Numbered from the stretch's first letter, positions 41,435 to 50,418 are shown. The stretch: DNA of 64,000 bases from Acidobacteriota bacterium (GCA_031296105.1 JARLGJ010000038.1:1-64000), one strand, 5' to 3'. Numbers and translations are program-made. The notes: generated by a model not told the origin, from the letters alone.

Positions 41435-42442
41435 ATGCCTTATCCCGAGTTACGCCTTATAGAACGCATTGCCCAGGCCAGCCGGGCCGCACAGCCCGCG
41501 CAGCGCCGTTCGGCTCCCGGTCGCGTAGTGGAGTCCATCGGCGACGACTGTGCCATTCTCTCTTCCGCCGCCGGCACCGAGACGCTGGTTACCACCGACT
41601 TCACGCTCGAAGGGGTGCACTTCCGCCGCGAGTGGCATCCGGCGGATTCCGTGGGGCATCGCTGCCTCACCCGCGGGCTAAGCGACATTGCCGCCATGGG
41701 AGGCACGCCCTACGCGGCGTTTCTCTCGCTGGCCCTGCCGCCGGAGTTGCCGCAGCGTTGGGTAGATCAGTTTTTTGAAGGACTCCTGAGCTTGGCGCAT
41801 CACGCGGGCGTCACTCTGGCTGGCGGCGACGTTTCGCAATCGCCTGCCGGCGTGTTGGCGGACATCACGGTGATGGGCGCGGTAGCCGCGGGCAAGGCGA
41901 TTCGCCGCAACACGGCCAAACCTGGCGATCGCCTGTATGTCAGCGGAGAACTGGGCGCCCCGGCGGCGCTTTTGGAGCAGCTCTACGCCAATCCCTCGCG
42001 CCGTCTGCGCGCCAGTTCGTTCCCGGCGCACTTCTACCCGCAGGCGCAGCTCAAGCTGGCGCGCTACCTGGCGGACAAGCAAGTGCCTTCGGCGATGATC
42101 GACATCAGCGACGGCCTGTCCATCGACCTGCAGCGCCTCTGCCGAGCCTCGGGCTGCGGCGCCGTGTTGCAGGAGAACGCGATTCCCATCGCCTCTCTGG
42201 GCCGCCACGAGGTGGAACTGCGTCACGCCGTGCACGGAGGCGATGAATATCAGTTGCTCTTCACCGTGGCGCCGGGCCATCGCGTGCCCGCCGAATACAA
42301 GGGCATTTCGCTCTCGCTCATCGGCTACCTCACGGACGGCGAGGAGATATCCATGGAGCACGAGAACGGCTACATCACGGAATTGGAGCCGCACGGCTGG
42401 CAGCACTTTTCGCCGCATGCTCCGGACAAGAAGCGGCGCTGA
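41435..42442 (+). CDS. thiL: Thiamine-monophosphate kinase
   Basis: 335 residues from the ATG at 41435 (MPYPELRLIERI). AIR-synthase-like fold, forming thiamine diphosphate from the monophosphate and ATP. Seen: SIGDDCAIL, TTDFTLEGVHF, GLSDIAAMGGTP, TLAGGDVSQSP, MIDISDGLSIDLQRL and the later HGGDEYQLLFT. No TPP riboswitch or other thi genes adjoin it. Confidence 0.95.
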   Translation: MPYPELRLIERIAQASRAAQPAQRRSAPGRVVESIGDDCAILSSAAGTETLVTTDFTLEGVHFRREWHPADSVGHRCLTRGLSDIAAMGGTPYAAFLSLALPPELPQRWVDQFFEGLLSLAHHAGVTLAGGDVSQSPAGVLADITVMGAVAAGKAIRRNTAKPGDRLYVSGELGAPAALLEQLYANPSRRLRASSFPAHFYPQAQLKLARYLADKQVPSAMIDISDGLSIDLQRLCRASGCGAVLQENAIPIASLGRHEVELRHAVHGGDEYQLLFTVAPGHRVPAEYKGISLSLIGYLTDGEEISMEHENGYITELEPHGWQHFSPHAPDKKRR

Positions 42443-42458
42443 TTTTTTCGGCGCACGG

Positions 42459-42489
42459 GAAAAGCGCGGCCGCAGCCGCGCTTTTTTGC
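42459..42489. terminator. Bidirectional terminator
   Basis: AGCGCGGC and GCCGCGCT close CGCA, with AAA before and TTTTTT after, between convergent thiL and the DUF3224-like gene. Confidence 0.93.
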
Positions 42490-42501
42490 TGCCGCCAAGA
42501 A

Positions 42502-42975
42502 TTACGGCAGCGTGTAGGTGAGGTCGTAGGAGTGTTTGCCGCCTTCAATGATGATCTCGAAGGTACCGGCGATGCCCGCCAATTCTCCCGTGCCCGAACC
42601 GGGCACAATGAGGACCGTCATCTTGCGGCCGCTGGCGTCCATGGTGGCCGAGTGTTGCAAGGCAAAGCTGCCCTGCCTGCCATTCAGAGTGCCGGTGACC
42701 ATCTCCATGGCGACGTAGCCTGCGGTCCCCTGCTTCGGATCGCCGGCAGAAAACATCTCTCCCTTGGTGGTGGCCTTCAGGTCGCCGTCGATCACCTTGT
42801 CAATGGAATACCGCGCAATGCCTTCAGCGGGTGTTGGCGTGAGCGGGCGCACGTTCACCGTGAACGTGCCGCGCGCGTGGTGAGGCATGGCTTTGTCTCC
42901 TGTTTGCGCGGAAAGCAGCGAGGCCCCGGCCGGAATCGCGGCCAAGAGCAGAAGCGTGAAGATTCCTCGGCGCAT
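42502..42975 (-). CDS. Exported DUF3224-like protein
   Basis: 157 residues from the ATG at 42975 (CGGAGA eight bases upstream). Signal peptide of about 24 residues. The mature domain is beta-rich, with GTFTVNVRPL, YVAMEMVTGTLNGRQGSFALQHSATMD and VPGSGTGELAGIAGTFEI, which fits the DUF3224 (allene-oxide-cyclase-like barrel) family. Function unknown. Confidence 0.78.
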   Translation of the reverse strand: MRRGIFTLLLLAAIPAGASLLSAQTGDKAMPHHARGTFTVNVRPLTPTPAEGIARYSIDKVIDGDLKATTKGEMFSAGDPKQGTAGYVAMEMVTGTLNGRQGSFALQHSATMDASGRKMTVLIVPGSGTGELAGIAGTFEIIIEGGKHSYDLTYTLP

Positions 42976-43070
42976 GGAAATATCTCCGAAAAGCAAGGCG
43001 CGGCCCGTGCCACGCCTTGCTGCTTTGAATGCCGGTGCGGCGGCCACTGATGCCTGCCGCCGCGTGTTGC

Positions 43071-44255
43071 CTACACCAGCGCCGTGGCCGCGCATACGCC
43101 CGCCAGCCGCGCAATGCCGGTGCGGATCTTTTCCGGCGAGGAGTTGGAGAAGTTCAGGCGCATGTAGCGTGTGCCGCTGCCGTCGGGAAAGAAGTCGCGT
43201 CCGGGCACAAACAGCACCTTTTCCTGCAGCGCGCGCGGCATCAGTTCAGAGGAGTTGACGGACTCCGGACAGGTGACCCAGAGGAACATGCCGCCCTCCG
43301 GATGTGTCCAGGAAAATTCCGGGGGCATTGCGTCGCGCAGACACTGGTCCATTTGCGCATAGCGCTCGCCGTAAGCCTGGCGGATGCGGTTTACGTGCGC
43401 CTGATTATCGAAGTCGCGGAAGTAAGCGTGTAGAATCCGCTGGTCCAGACTGGAGGAATGCAAGTCCGCAGCCTGCTTGCAGATGACAATCTTGTGCGCG
43501 ATCTCCTCCGGAGCCACCACCCAGCCCGTGCGCAGTCCTGGCGCCACGGTTTTGGAGACGGTGCTCATGTAAATCACCAGCCCTTGCGTGTCCAGGGCTT
43601 TAACCGGAGGAATGTCCTCTCCGGTATAGCGCAGCTTGCCGTAGGGATCGTCCTCCAGAATCAGCAGGCCGTAGCGTGCGGCGATTTCGTAGAGGGCCTG
43701 GCGGCGCTCGCGGCGCAGGGTCACGCCCGTGGGATTCTGGAAGTTCGGGATCGTGTAGAGCAGCTTGGGATGCTCGCGCTCGATCAACTCCGGCAGCGCC
43801 TCGGGAATCAGTCCGCCCTCATCGGTGGGCACGGCGGCAAAGCGCACTTCGCAGCTCTGGAAGGCTTGCAGCGCGGCCAGGTAGGTGGGGTTCTCGGTCA
43901 GGATGCAGTCGCCCGGATCGAGCAGCACGCGGGCCGTCAGGTCCAGCGATTGCTGCGAGCCGGTGGTGATCAGCACATCCTCGGCGGCGCAGGAGATGCC
44001 GCGGGAACGGGTCTCGGCGGCAAAGGTCTCGCGCAGGGGAAGGTAGCCCTCGGTCTGTCCATATTGCAGCGCCTGTGGGCCGTTATCGGTAAGCACGCGC
44101 TCGGCGGCCACCTTGATTTCCGAGACCGGGAAAAGCTCGGGCGCAGGAAGGCCTCCCGCGAAGGAAATAATGTCGGGTTGCTGTGTCACCTTCAGAATCT
44201 CGCGGATTGTGGACGGCCGGACGCTGGCCATGCGCCGCGCAAATCGTATGTTCAT
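43071..44255 (-). CDS. PLP-dependent aminotransferase (class I/II, 2-aminoadipate-transaminase-like)
   Basis: 394 residues. The pyridoxal-phosphate lysine is in STVSKTVAPGLRTGW; TTGSQQSLDL, NPTYLAALQ and IPNFQNPTGVTL are typical of the LysN/MocR aminotransferase branch, here without an N-terminal DNA-binding domain. AAGGAG lies six bases before the ATG. Substrate is probably an aromatic, branched or 2-aminoadipate-type amino acid, but this cannot be fixed. Confidence 0.87.
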   Translation of the reverse strand: MNIRFARRMASVRPSTIREILKVTQQPDIISFAGGLPAPELFPVSEIKVAAERVLTDNGPQALQYGQTEGYLPLRETFAAETRSRGISCAAEDVLITTGSQQSLDLTARVLLDPGDCILTENPTYLAALQAFQSCEVRFAAVPTDEGGLIPEALPELIEREHPKLLYTIPNFQNPTGVTLRRERRQALYEIAARYGLLILEDDPYGKLRYTGEDIPPVKALDTQGLVIYMSTVSKTVAPGLRTGWVVAPEEIAHKIVICKQAADLHSSSLDQRILHAYFRDFDNQAHVNRIRQAYGERYAQMDQCLRDAMPPEFSWTHPEGGMFLWVTCPESVNSSELMPRALQEKVLFVPGRDFFPDGSGTRYMRLNFSNSSPEKIRTGIARLAGVCAATALV

Positions 44256-44343
44256 AAGGACTCCTTGCAGGTCGTGCCTATTTAGTCTAGCGCTGGCAGC
44301 CGGGCGAGGCTCGTACGGTTGTCACGGCGCTTCCCAAGTTGGA

Positions 44344-44384
44344 AAAATGAAAAAGGCGGAGTCGCCTCCGCCATTTGAAAAAAA
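44344..44384 (-). terminator. Terminator of the thioredoxin-fold gene pair
   Basis: On the minus strand GGCGGAG, a four-base loop and CTCCGCC are followed by TTTTTCATTTTTCC. Confidence 0.92.
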
Positions 44385-44398
44385 ATGTCCTCGGGCGG

Positions 44399-45028
44399 TT
44401 ATTTCCGGTGAGTCTTCTTCTCCGCGGAGGCCTTTTCGGCCGGGAGCTGTGCCTTTACATGTTCGATGGTCTCGAACAGCTTGGCGCGCTCGGTGATTTC
44501 CACCGGAGGCACCTGGGGCGAGTTTGTAACCACCCAGATGGTCGGCGTAAGGTGCACGTTCAAGTTGCGCCCCACCACGGTATCGGCCTCTACTTTGGCG
44601 CGCAGAGAGCCGTCGGGATCGTAGAACGCTGGCAGCGCCGTGCGGTGCGCACCGGCAAAGCGGTCGGCCCACTGGCGAAGGTTGGCTTTGAAGATCTGCT
44701 GCTGGTTGGCAAAGATGTACTGGCGGAACTCCTCGCCCAACTGCGGATTGACCTTGTCAAAGTAGCGCGCCATGATGTGCGCTTCCTTGCTCCAGGGATG
44801 GTTGGGAATGACGAAGTCGTGGCGTACCAGTGCCACGCCGTAATCGCGCACGGCCTGTACCAGCGTTGGGTCGGCCGTGGCGCAGGCCGGACATTCCAGA
44901 TCTTCAAACACCACCAGCGCCATGCGGTGGCCTGCCGGAGGTTGCAGCGCGCTCGACGGGCCGGCCGCCCAGGCCGTGCCCAAGGACATCGCCAGCACTG
45001 CAATCAACGTCAATAACTTGATCTTCAT
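44399..45028 (-). CDS. Exported thioredoxin-fold (DsbA-like) protein, CPAC motif
   Basis: 209 residues. Signal peptide of about 21 (MKIKLLTLIAVLAMSLG...). DsbA-type domain with active site ECPACAT near residues 45-50, then a helical insert and the cis-Pro segment VHLTPTIWV. It is shorter than the 34-kb DsbA-like lipoprotein and closely similar in layout to the next gene upstream (CPDC), which overlaps it by four bases. Likely a periplasmic disulfide oxidoreductase; the redox role is inferred. Confidence 0.82.
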   Translation of the reverse strand: MKIKLLTLIAVLAMSLGTAWAAGPSSALQPPAGHRMALVVFEDLECPACATADPTLVQAVRDYGVALVRHDFVIPNHPWSKEAHIMARYFDKVNPQLGEEFRQYIFANQQQIFKANLRQWADRFAGAHRTALPAFYDPDGSLRAKVEADTVVGRNLNVHLTPTIWVVTNSPQVPPVEITERAKLFETIEHVKAQLPAEKASAEKKTHRK

Positions 45029-45690
45029 CGCTTTGTCTCCCCCTTGGCCGGCGTCTCCGCCGCCTTCAACTGTTCGATCATGGAAAATAACTTGTCGCGG
45101 TCGAGCGTCTCAATGAAAGGAGCTCCACGCTGACTGGTACTGACTACAAACACGGTAGGCGTGTGAATGATGCCCGCCTTCTGACCAAGGACAAAATCCG
45201 CCTGCACCAGCTTGGCCAGTTCGCCCCGCGGATCGATCTTTTCCGGAAGTTCCAGGCCGTGCTGATCGGCAAAGCGTTCGGCCATGCCGCGCAGGTTCTG
45301 TTTGTTGATGGAGCTTTGATTGGCGAACACCCAGCGACGGAATTCCTCGCCGAGAGGGAGCTTTTTGGCCCCGTCCTTTACCGCCGCGTCCTGCGTGTCA
45401 AAGTAACGTGCCAGCACGTGAGCTTCAAAGCTCCAGTTGTGCATGGGCAGCGAAAAATCAAAGCGCACCAGAGGGATGTTGTACTTGGCGCAGGCCTCTT
45501 CCAACAGCGGCTCCGCGTCGGCGCAGTCGGGGCATTGCAGATCCTCAAAGGTAAGGATGGCCACCTGCGCTCCCCTTGGCGGGCGCAGCGCGCTAGTGTC
45601 TCCCGTGGGCTTAACCGCTCCGGCAAACAGCAGCACGGGTGTAATCAGCAGTGCCAGCAGCGCTAGGCTACGCAGCATCATCGGCCGCAT
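45025..45690 (-). CDS. Exported thioredoxin-fold (DsbA-like) protein, CPDC motif
   Basis: 221 residues if started at the ATG at 45690 (alternatives 45681 and 45678). Signal peptide of about 27, then DLQCPDCADAEPLL with the CPDC active site. The following SLPMHNWSFEAHVLARYFD matches the paralogue's IPNHPWSKEAHIMARYFD, showing an ancient tandem duplication. GIIHTPTVFVV is the cis-Pro loop. Stop and downstream start overlap as ATGA, so translation is probably coupled. Confidence 0.82.
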   Translation of the reverse strand: MRPMMLRSLALLALLITPVLLFAGAVKPTGDTSALRPPRGAQVAILTFEDLQCPDCADAEPLLEEACAKYNIPLVRFDFSLPMHNWSFEAHVLARYFDTQDAAVKDGAKKLPLGEEFRRWVFANQSSINKQNLRGMAERFADQHGLELPEKIDPRGELAKLVQADFVLGQKAGIIHTPTVFVVSTSQRGAPFIETLDRDKLFSMIEQLKAAETPAKGETKR

Positions 45691-45899
45691 CCTTTCCCTG
45701 GCCCCCCGGCAGCCTTGCGGCGCCACAAGGGTGAGAACCTTTTCCTGCTTCATCATAGACGATGCCCGCGGCATCACGCATCCGGAGGATTGCTATTCCG
45801 AATGCGTTCTGGAGGGCAGCGAATCTTCCGCCGCGTCTCAAAATCGGGCGCCGCCCAATAAAAAAAGGCGCCGGGCTTTCGCTCAACGCCAAAATAATT

Positions 45900-45943
45900 A
45901 GGAGGTTATGCCCGATAGACGGACCTGCGGGAAAAGGGTTAGC
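45900..45943 (+). repeat. Intergenic motif copy A
   Basis: AGGAGGTT at 45900, GATAGACG at 45914, then CCTGCGGGAAAAGGGTTAGC to 45943. The same order with similar spacing occurs in copy B. A GC hairpin lies about 25 bases upstream. Confidence 0.7.
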
Positions 45944-46058
45944 AAAGGACGGGGAATCGCTAGCTGAAAATAATCGGACTGGGAGGCAGGGATGCGGCTG
46001 GAGCGCAAAACTACTTCCCCCCAAAAAATAGAGCGCGAGTTAGGCTCGCGCTTCTGAA

Positions 46059-46107
46059 AGGAGGTTCGTTACACACTGATAGACGTGCCTGGCGTAAAAG
46101 GGTAAGC
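46059..46107 (+). repeat. Intergenic motif copy B
   Basis: AGGAGGTT at 46059, GATAGACG at 46078, then CCTGGCGTAAAAGGGTAAGC to 46107. The hairpin 46032-46050 lies just before it. It may be a structured leader RNA of ispE or a small RNA. Confidence 0.7.
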
Positions 46108-46180
46108 GGCGGGCAGAATAAATTTTCGTGTTCCCTCCCGCGCACCGGGTGCGGTTGCCGCTCTAGTAGAATGAAGCGGT

Positions 46181-47203
46181 ATGGCCGTCACCGTCCGATC
46201 CTTCGCCAAAATCAACCTGGGCCTGTCGATTGGCCCGGCGCGCCCTGATCGCTTTCACGCCTTGGAGACGGTGTACCAGACCGTTTCCGTGCATGACCTG
46301 ATTCACGTGGAAGCCGCCTCCGGCGATGGAATCGAGATACGCTGCCAGAATCCCGCGGTGCCCTGTGGCGCGACCAATACCTGCTACCGCGTGGCCGAGC
46401 GCATGATGCGCTTTTTGGGGCGCAAGGCGGAGCTGACGATCACCATTGATAAGCACCTGCCGGTGCAGGGCGGACTGGGGGCTGGTTCGGCCAACGCCGT
46501 GGCCACCATCTTTGCCCTGGAGCGCGAGTTAGGCCAGCCTCTGCCGGCCGCCGAGCGCCTGCGCATCGCCGCCGAGGTCGGGTCGGACCTTCCACTGTTC
46601 CTGCTGGGAGGTACGGTTCTGGGCGTGGGGCGCGGCGAGGAAGTCTATCCTTTGCAAGATCTTCCGGCAATTCCCTGCCTGCTGATAACGCCTCCGGTGG
46701 CGGTCAGCACGCCGCAGGCGTTTCGCGATTGGGACGCACTGGTGGCGCGCGAGGCAGAAGTTTCCGCGTGCGCTGCTCAGGCAGGGGCTGACGCGACGCA
46801 AGAGGGGCATTTGACGGCCCCAGCGGCCTCCGTTAAACTAAATAAGTTCAGCCTCTCGGCATTTGAGTGGCTGAGCCACCTGAATAAATCCGGTGTTCCC
46901 GTTGAGACAGACGGGGACCGGGCCGAGACTCCGCTTCTCGACCTCGTCCGTGCCGGGATAGAGAACGATTTCGAAAGAGTCGTCTTTCCTCAGTATCCCG
47001 AATTGCGTGACGTGAAGCGAAGACTCGAGCGTGAAGGCGCGGATTATGCCTCGCTCTCGGGATCGGGCTCAACGATGTACGGTTTGTTCCGTACCCGTGA
47101 GTGTGCCGTACAGGCTGCTGAAAAGCTCAGCGCGGAAGGCTTGTCCGTCACGATTGCCGAGACGCTTACGCGTTGCGAGTATCGCGCGCAGAGGTTTGTG
47201 TAG
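46181..47203 (+). CDS. ispE: 4-(cytidine 5'-diphospho)-2-C-methyl-D-erythritol kinase
   Basis: 340-residue GHMP kinase of the methylerythritol-phosphate isoprenoid pathway. AKINLGL at the N-terminus, the phosphate loop PVQGGLGAGSANAVA near 95-108, and the late LSGSGSTMYGLF are standard. It is longer than the E. coli enzyme (283) because of an insertion near 180-235 (EVSACAAQAGADATQ...). It begins the ispE-tRNA-prs-rplY-pth group. Confidence 0.94.
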   Translation: MAVTVRSFAKINLGLSIGPARPDRFHALETVYQTVSVHDLIHVEAASGDGIEIRCQNPAVPCGATNTCYRVAERMMRFLGRKAELTITIDKHLPVQGGLGAGSANAVATIFALERELGQPLPAAERLRIAAEVGSDLPLFLLGGTVLGVGRGEEVYPLQDLPAIPCLLITPPVAVSTPQAFRDWDALVAREAEVSACAAQAGADATQEGHLTAPAASVKLNKFSLSAFEWLSHLNKSGVPVETDGDRAETPLLDLVRAGIENDFERVVFPQYPELRDVKRRLEREGADYASLSGSGSTMYGLFRTRECAVQAAEKLSAEGLSVTIAETLTRCEYRAQRFV

Positions 47204-47221
47204 CGGTTGGGGTTGCAGCAC

Positions 47222-47295
47222 TGGGCGGTAGACTAATGGTAGGTCAAGTGCCTTTGGAGCACTTCGTCCAGGTTCGAATCCTGGCCGCCCAGCCA
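47222..47295 (+). tRNA. tRNA-Gln (TTG anticodon)
   Basis: Cloverleaf is complete: acceptor TGGGCGG/CCGCCCA, D-arm, anticodon stem AGTGC/GCACT with loop CTTTGGA (anticodon TTG), T-arm CCAGG-TTCGAAT-CCTGG, discriminator G, and an encoded CCA. It sits between ispE and prs and is the only tRNA seen in the window. Confidence 0.97.
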
Positions 47296-47411
47296 ACATC
47301 TCAGGTCGCAGAATTCGGTTAGGGTTGGTATTCGGCCGCGGTAGTTTTCCGTGTGCCGGTGTTTGACGCGAACAATGCCGGGATCAACCAGTCCCGGAGC
47401 GGAGATAGCGT

Positions 47412-48491
47412 ATGGATACAGCAGTAAAACCGAGCGAAACACCCCTCGCCACCGAAGCCGCCGCCCAGCCGGCCGCCGAGGCGGGCACTGCCGCCGTGGC
47501 CAAGCCCGGTGAGCAGCCCAAGAGCGATAAGAAACCGGTTCCCGCGCGCCGCGACGACAAGCTGCGGATTTTCTGCGGTACCTCAAACCCGGCATTGGCC
47601 AAAGAGGTTTGTGATTTTCTCGGGCTTCCCCTGGGGCAGACCTTTCTGACCCAGTTCTCCGACGGTGAAATTTACGTGCAGATTCTGGAGAACGTGCGTG
47701 GCGCGGATGTTTTTGTCATCCAGCCCACCTGCGATCCGGTTTCGCACAACCTGATGCAGTTGCTGCTGATCATCGACGCGCTGAAGCGCGCCTCGGCGCG
47801 CCGCATCACGGTGGTAATGCCTTATTTCGGCTACGCCCGGCAGGACCGCAAGGACAAGCCGCGTGTGCCGATCAGCTCCAAGCTGGTGGCCGACATTCTG
47901 ACTACGGCCGGCGCCAACCGCGCGCTGGTGGTCGATCTGCACGCGCCCCAGATTCAGGGCTTCTTTAATATTCCGGTGGACCATCTGTTTGCTTCGCCGG
48001 TGCTGGTGGATCACTTCCGCAAGCGCCAGTTGCCGAACCTGACGGTGGTTTCGCCCGATGCCGGCGGCGTGGAGCGCGCCCGCTTCTTTGCCAAGAAAAT
48101 GGACGCCCCGATCGCGATCGTGGACAAGCGCCGCACTGAAATCAATGTCACCGAGGTGATGCACGTAATCGGCGATGTGCGCGACCGCACCTGCGTGATT
48201 TTGGACGACATTGTGGACACGGCGGGCACGCTGGTGAAGACCGTGCAGGCGCTGCTGGATAACGGTGCCCGTGACGTGTATGCCTGCGCCTCGCATCCCG
48301 TGCTCTCCGGCCCGGCGCTGGAGCGCATCTCGAAATCCAACCTGAAGGAACTGGTGGTGACCAACACCATTCCTTTGACCGAGGCTGGGCAGAAGGAACC
48401 GAAGATCAAGGTGCTCACCATTGCCGGATTGATCGGCCGTGCGATTCAGTCGATCCACGACGAAACCTCGGTGAGCAAGCTGTTTAACTAG
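47412..48491 (+). CDS. prs: Ribose-phosphate pyrophosphokinase
   Basis: 359 residues. It makes PRPP for nucleotide, His and Trp synthesis and so supplies purD, purE and pyrB products of this window. Core motifs are FSDGEIYVQI, PYFGYARQDRKDKPR, DLHAPQIQGFF and the PRPP loop CVILDDIVDTAGT. The first 45 residues (MDTAVKPSETPLATEAAAQ...) are an Ala/Pro-rich extension absent from E. coli Prs. Confidence 0.96.
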   Translation: MDTAVKPSETPLATEAAAQPAAEAGTAAVAKPGEQPKSDKKPVPARRDDKLRIFCGTSNPALAKEVCDFLGLPLGQTFLTQFSDGEIYVQILENVRGADVFVIQPTCDPVSHNLMQLLLIIDALKRASARRITVVMPYFGYARQDRKDKPRVPISSKLVADILTTAGANRALVVDLHAPQIQGFFNIPVDHLFASPVLVDHFRKRQLPNLTVVSPDAGGVERARFFAKKMDAPIAIVDKRRTEINVTEVMHVIGDVRDRTCVILDDIVDTAGTLVKTVQALLDNGARDVYACASHPVLSGPALERISKSNLKELVVTNTIPLTEAGQKEPKIKVLTIAGLIGRAIQSIHDETSVSKLFN

Positions 48492-48557
48492 TGAACCAGG
48501 CTCCGCGCCGCAGGGCGCGCCGGGCCGCAGACGTGAACCCAGACGTAGAAGGAACGG

Positions 48558-49253
48558 ATGATGGCAACCGCAACAGCAGCAAACAGCGTGGAAGCAAAGC
48601 TGCGTGAAGCTTCCGACAAGAATGCCGCGCGCCGCCTGCGCACCACGGGGCTTATCCCCGGCGTGCTCTACGGCGCCAAGAAGGATTCGCGCGCAATCGC
48701 CGTGGATCCCAAACAGATCCTGAAGATCCTTAACTCGGCCTCCGGCCACAACACCATCTTCGACGTCAATCTCGAAGGCGAGCAGGACAAGGCCATGGTG
48801 GTCGATTGGCAGTACGAGCCCCTGAAGGGCGCGCTGCTGCACGTCGATCTGAAGCGCATTGCCATGGACCAGAAGATGAAGGTCTCGGTGCCGATTATTG
48901 TTACCGGCATTGCCAAGGGCGTTCTGGAAGAGGGCGGCTTGCTCGACCTCGTGCTGCGCGAAATCCAGATCGAGTGCCTGCCTGGCGATATTCCGTCCGC
49001 CATCACGGTGGATGTTACGGCCCTGGGTATGGGCGACTCCATCCGCGTGGCCGATCTGCCGAAGAGTGCCTCGATCGAATACCTGAACGAGGAAGATGTC
49101 ACCGTGGTGCACGTCACCTACATCCGCGAAGAAGCTGCTCCGGCAGCCGAGGCGGATGCGGCGGCGGCTCCGGCCGAGCCTGAAGTCATCAAGAAGGGCA
49201 AGACCGAGGTGGAAGCCGACGCGGCTCCGGCCAAGGACGCAAAGAAGAAGTAA
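48558..49253 (+). CDS. rplY: 50S ribosomal protein L25, general stress (Ctc/TL5) type
   Basis: 231 residues. The N-terminal L25 domain binds 5S rRNA (KNAARRLRTTGLIPGVLYG), followed by a TL5-type beta domain (MKVSVPIIVTGIAKGVLEEGG, ITVDVTALGMGDSIRV) and an Ala/Glu/Lys tail. AGAAGGA precedes the ATG. The usual neighbour pth follows. Confidence 0.96.
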   Translation: MMATATAANSVEAKLREASDKNAARRLRTTGLIPGVLYGAKKDSRAIAVDPKQILKILNSASGHNTIFDVNLEGEQDKAMVVDWQYEPLKGALLHVDLKRIAMDQKMKVSVPIIVTGIAKGVLEEGGLLDLVLREIQIECLPGDIPSAITVDVTALGMGDSIRVADLPKSASIEYLNEEDVTVVHVTYIREEAAPAAEADAAAAPAEPEVIKKGKTEVEADAAPAKDAKKK

Positions 49254-49309
49254 CTGCCGTGACGGATTCGGGCTAAACCCGGGTCCGCGGCGATGGGAAG
49301 GGCAAAACG

Positions 49310-49903
49310 GTGAAGCTGATTGTCGGGCTCGGAAACCCGGGCGTCGAATACCAGTTCACACCGCACAACATGGGGTTTCTGGCGATCGACCGGATCGCGG
49401 AGCAATGCGGGGCCCGGGTGAACAACCGGCACTGCAAGGCGCTCACGGCGAGAACGGAGCTGGAGGGACAAACGGTCCTTCTGGTGAAGCCGGAAACCTA
49501 CATGAACCACAGCGGCGAGTCGGTTGGGGAATTGCTGGATCGCTACGAAGCCGATCCAGAAAAGGACCTGATCGTGATGTACGACGACTTGGCTTTGCCT
49601 TTCGGCTCCATACGGGTGCGCGAGCGCGGTAGCGCCGGCGGGCACAACGGGATGAAGTCCATCATCGCCAGCCTGGGAGGATCGCAGGAGTTTCTGCGAA
49701 TCCGGCTGGGGATTGCGCCAGAGCATGAATTGACGAGCGGACGCGATTACGTTCTCTCGCCAATACGCAAGGCGCAGTTGGCCCTGGCCGACGAGGCCCT
49801 GGACATGTGCAGTGAAGCGGTACGAATGATTTTGACGCAGGGTGCGTCAGCCGCCATGAACCGGTTTAACCAGAAGAATCACGAAACCGGCGGGGCGGAG
49901 TAA
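49310..49903 (+). CDS. pth: Peptidyl-tRNA hydrolase
   Basis: 197 residues from GTG 49310, with GGGAAGGG upstream. It recycles peptidyl-tRNA. The N-terminal LIVGLGNPG, catalytic histidine in FTPHNMGF, KPETYMNHSGESV, and the C-terminal GSAGGHNGMKSII are the family signatures. It is followed by rpsF at 38 bp. Confidence 0.97.
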   Translation: MKLIVGLGNPGVEYQFTPHNMGFLAIDRIAEQCGARVNNRHCKALTARTELEGQTVLLVKPETYMNHSGESVGELLDRYEADPEKDLIVMYDDLALPFGSIRVRERGSAGGHNGMKSIIASLGGSQEFLRIRLGIAPEHELTSGRDYVLSPIRKAQLALADEALDMCSEAVRMILTQGASAAMNRFNQKNHETGGAE

Positions 49904-49941
49904 GAATTGAGGGCTGGCGCAAGCGGCCCGGGAGAAAACTG

Positions 49942-50418
49942 ATGGATCGCAAATACGAAGTGATGTTCATCCTGCGCCCCGATGCGGCCGACGAGGATGT
50001 AGACCGCCTTCTGCAAACCATGGAGACCAACGTGGCCGCCACCGGTGGCAAGGTGACGGGCTTTGAGCGCATGGGCAAGCGCCGCCTCGCTTACACGGTC
50101 AAGAAGTTCGTGGAAGGCCTGTACATTCTGGCCTTCGTGGAAGGCCCCGGCTCGGTGCTGAAAGAGCTGGAGCGCCGCCTGCGTGTGCAGGAACTGGTGA
50201 TCAAGTTCATTACCGTCCGTACGGATGAGGAAGAGAAGCGCCTGGCGAAGGTCAAGAAGCTGCGCGACTCGAAGGTTCGCGGCCAGGGTACGCAGGGTGC
50301 TGCCGCGGCAGCGGCTGCTGCTGCTACCGCCGCCACCGCTGCTGCCGCCACCGCCGCCGCTGCCGAGAGCGCGGAAGCGGCCCCGGCTCCGGCCGAAGTT
50401 CCTCCGGCTACGGTCTAA
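49942..50418 (+). CDS. rpsF: 30S ribosomal protein S6 with long Ala-rich tail
   Basis: 158 residues; the S6 domain (1-100: MDRKYEVMFILRPDAADEDV, MGKRRLAYTVKKFVEGLY) is normal. Residues about 113-158 are a tail of repeated Ala with Thr, Pro and Glu encoded by GCN-rich codons. S6 binds S18 and the 30S platform. Next comes rpsR. Confidence 0.97.
   Translation: MDRKYEVMFILRPDAADEDVDRLLQTMETNVAATGGKVTGFERMGKRRLAYTVKKFVEGLYILAFVEGPGSVLKELERRLRVQELVIKFITVRTDEEEKRLAKVKKLRDSKVRGQGTQGAAAAAAAAATAATAAAATAAAAESAEAAPAPAEVPPATV

Larger units (their letters stand above)
45691..46180. other. 490-bp intergenic region with repeated motif and hairpins
   Basis: No credible gene is seen. The region holds a GGCGCC-type hairpin (about 45846-45875), a GCGCGAG/CTCGCGC hairpin (46032-46050), and two direct copies of a roughly 50-nt motif listed below. 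It separates divergent thioredoxin-like and ispE genes, so promoters and leader RNAs lie here. Confidence 0.75.

Noticed and set aside
45762-46031. An 89-codon plus-strand frame in the 490-bp gap
   Set aside because: No ribosome site or domain, and it runs through the repeated motif and hairpins.
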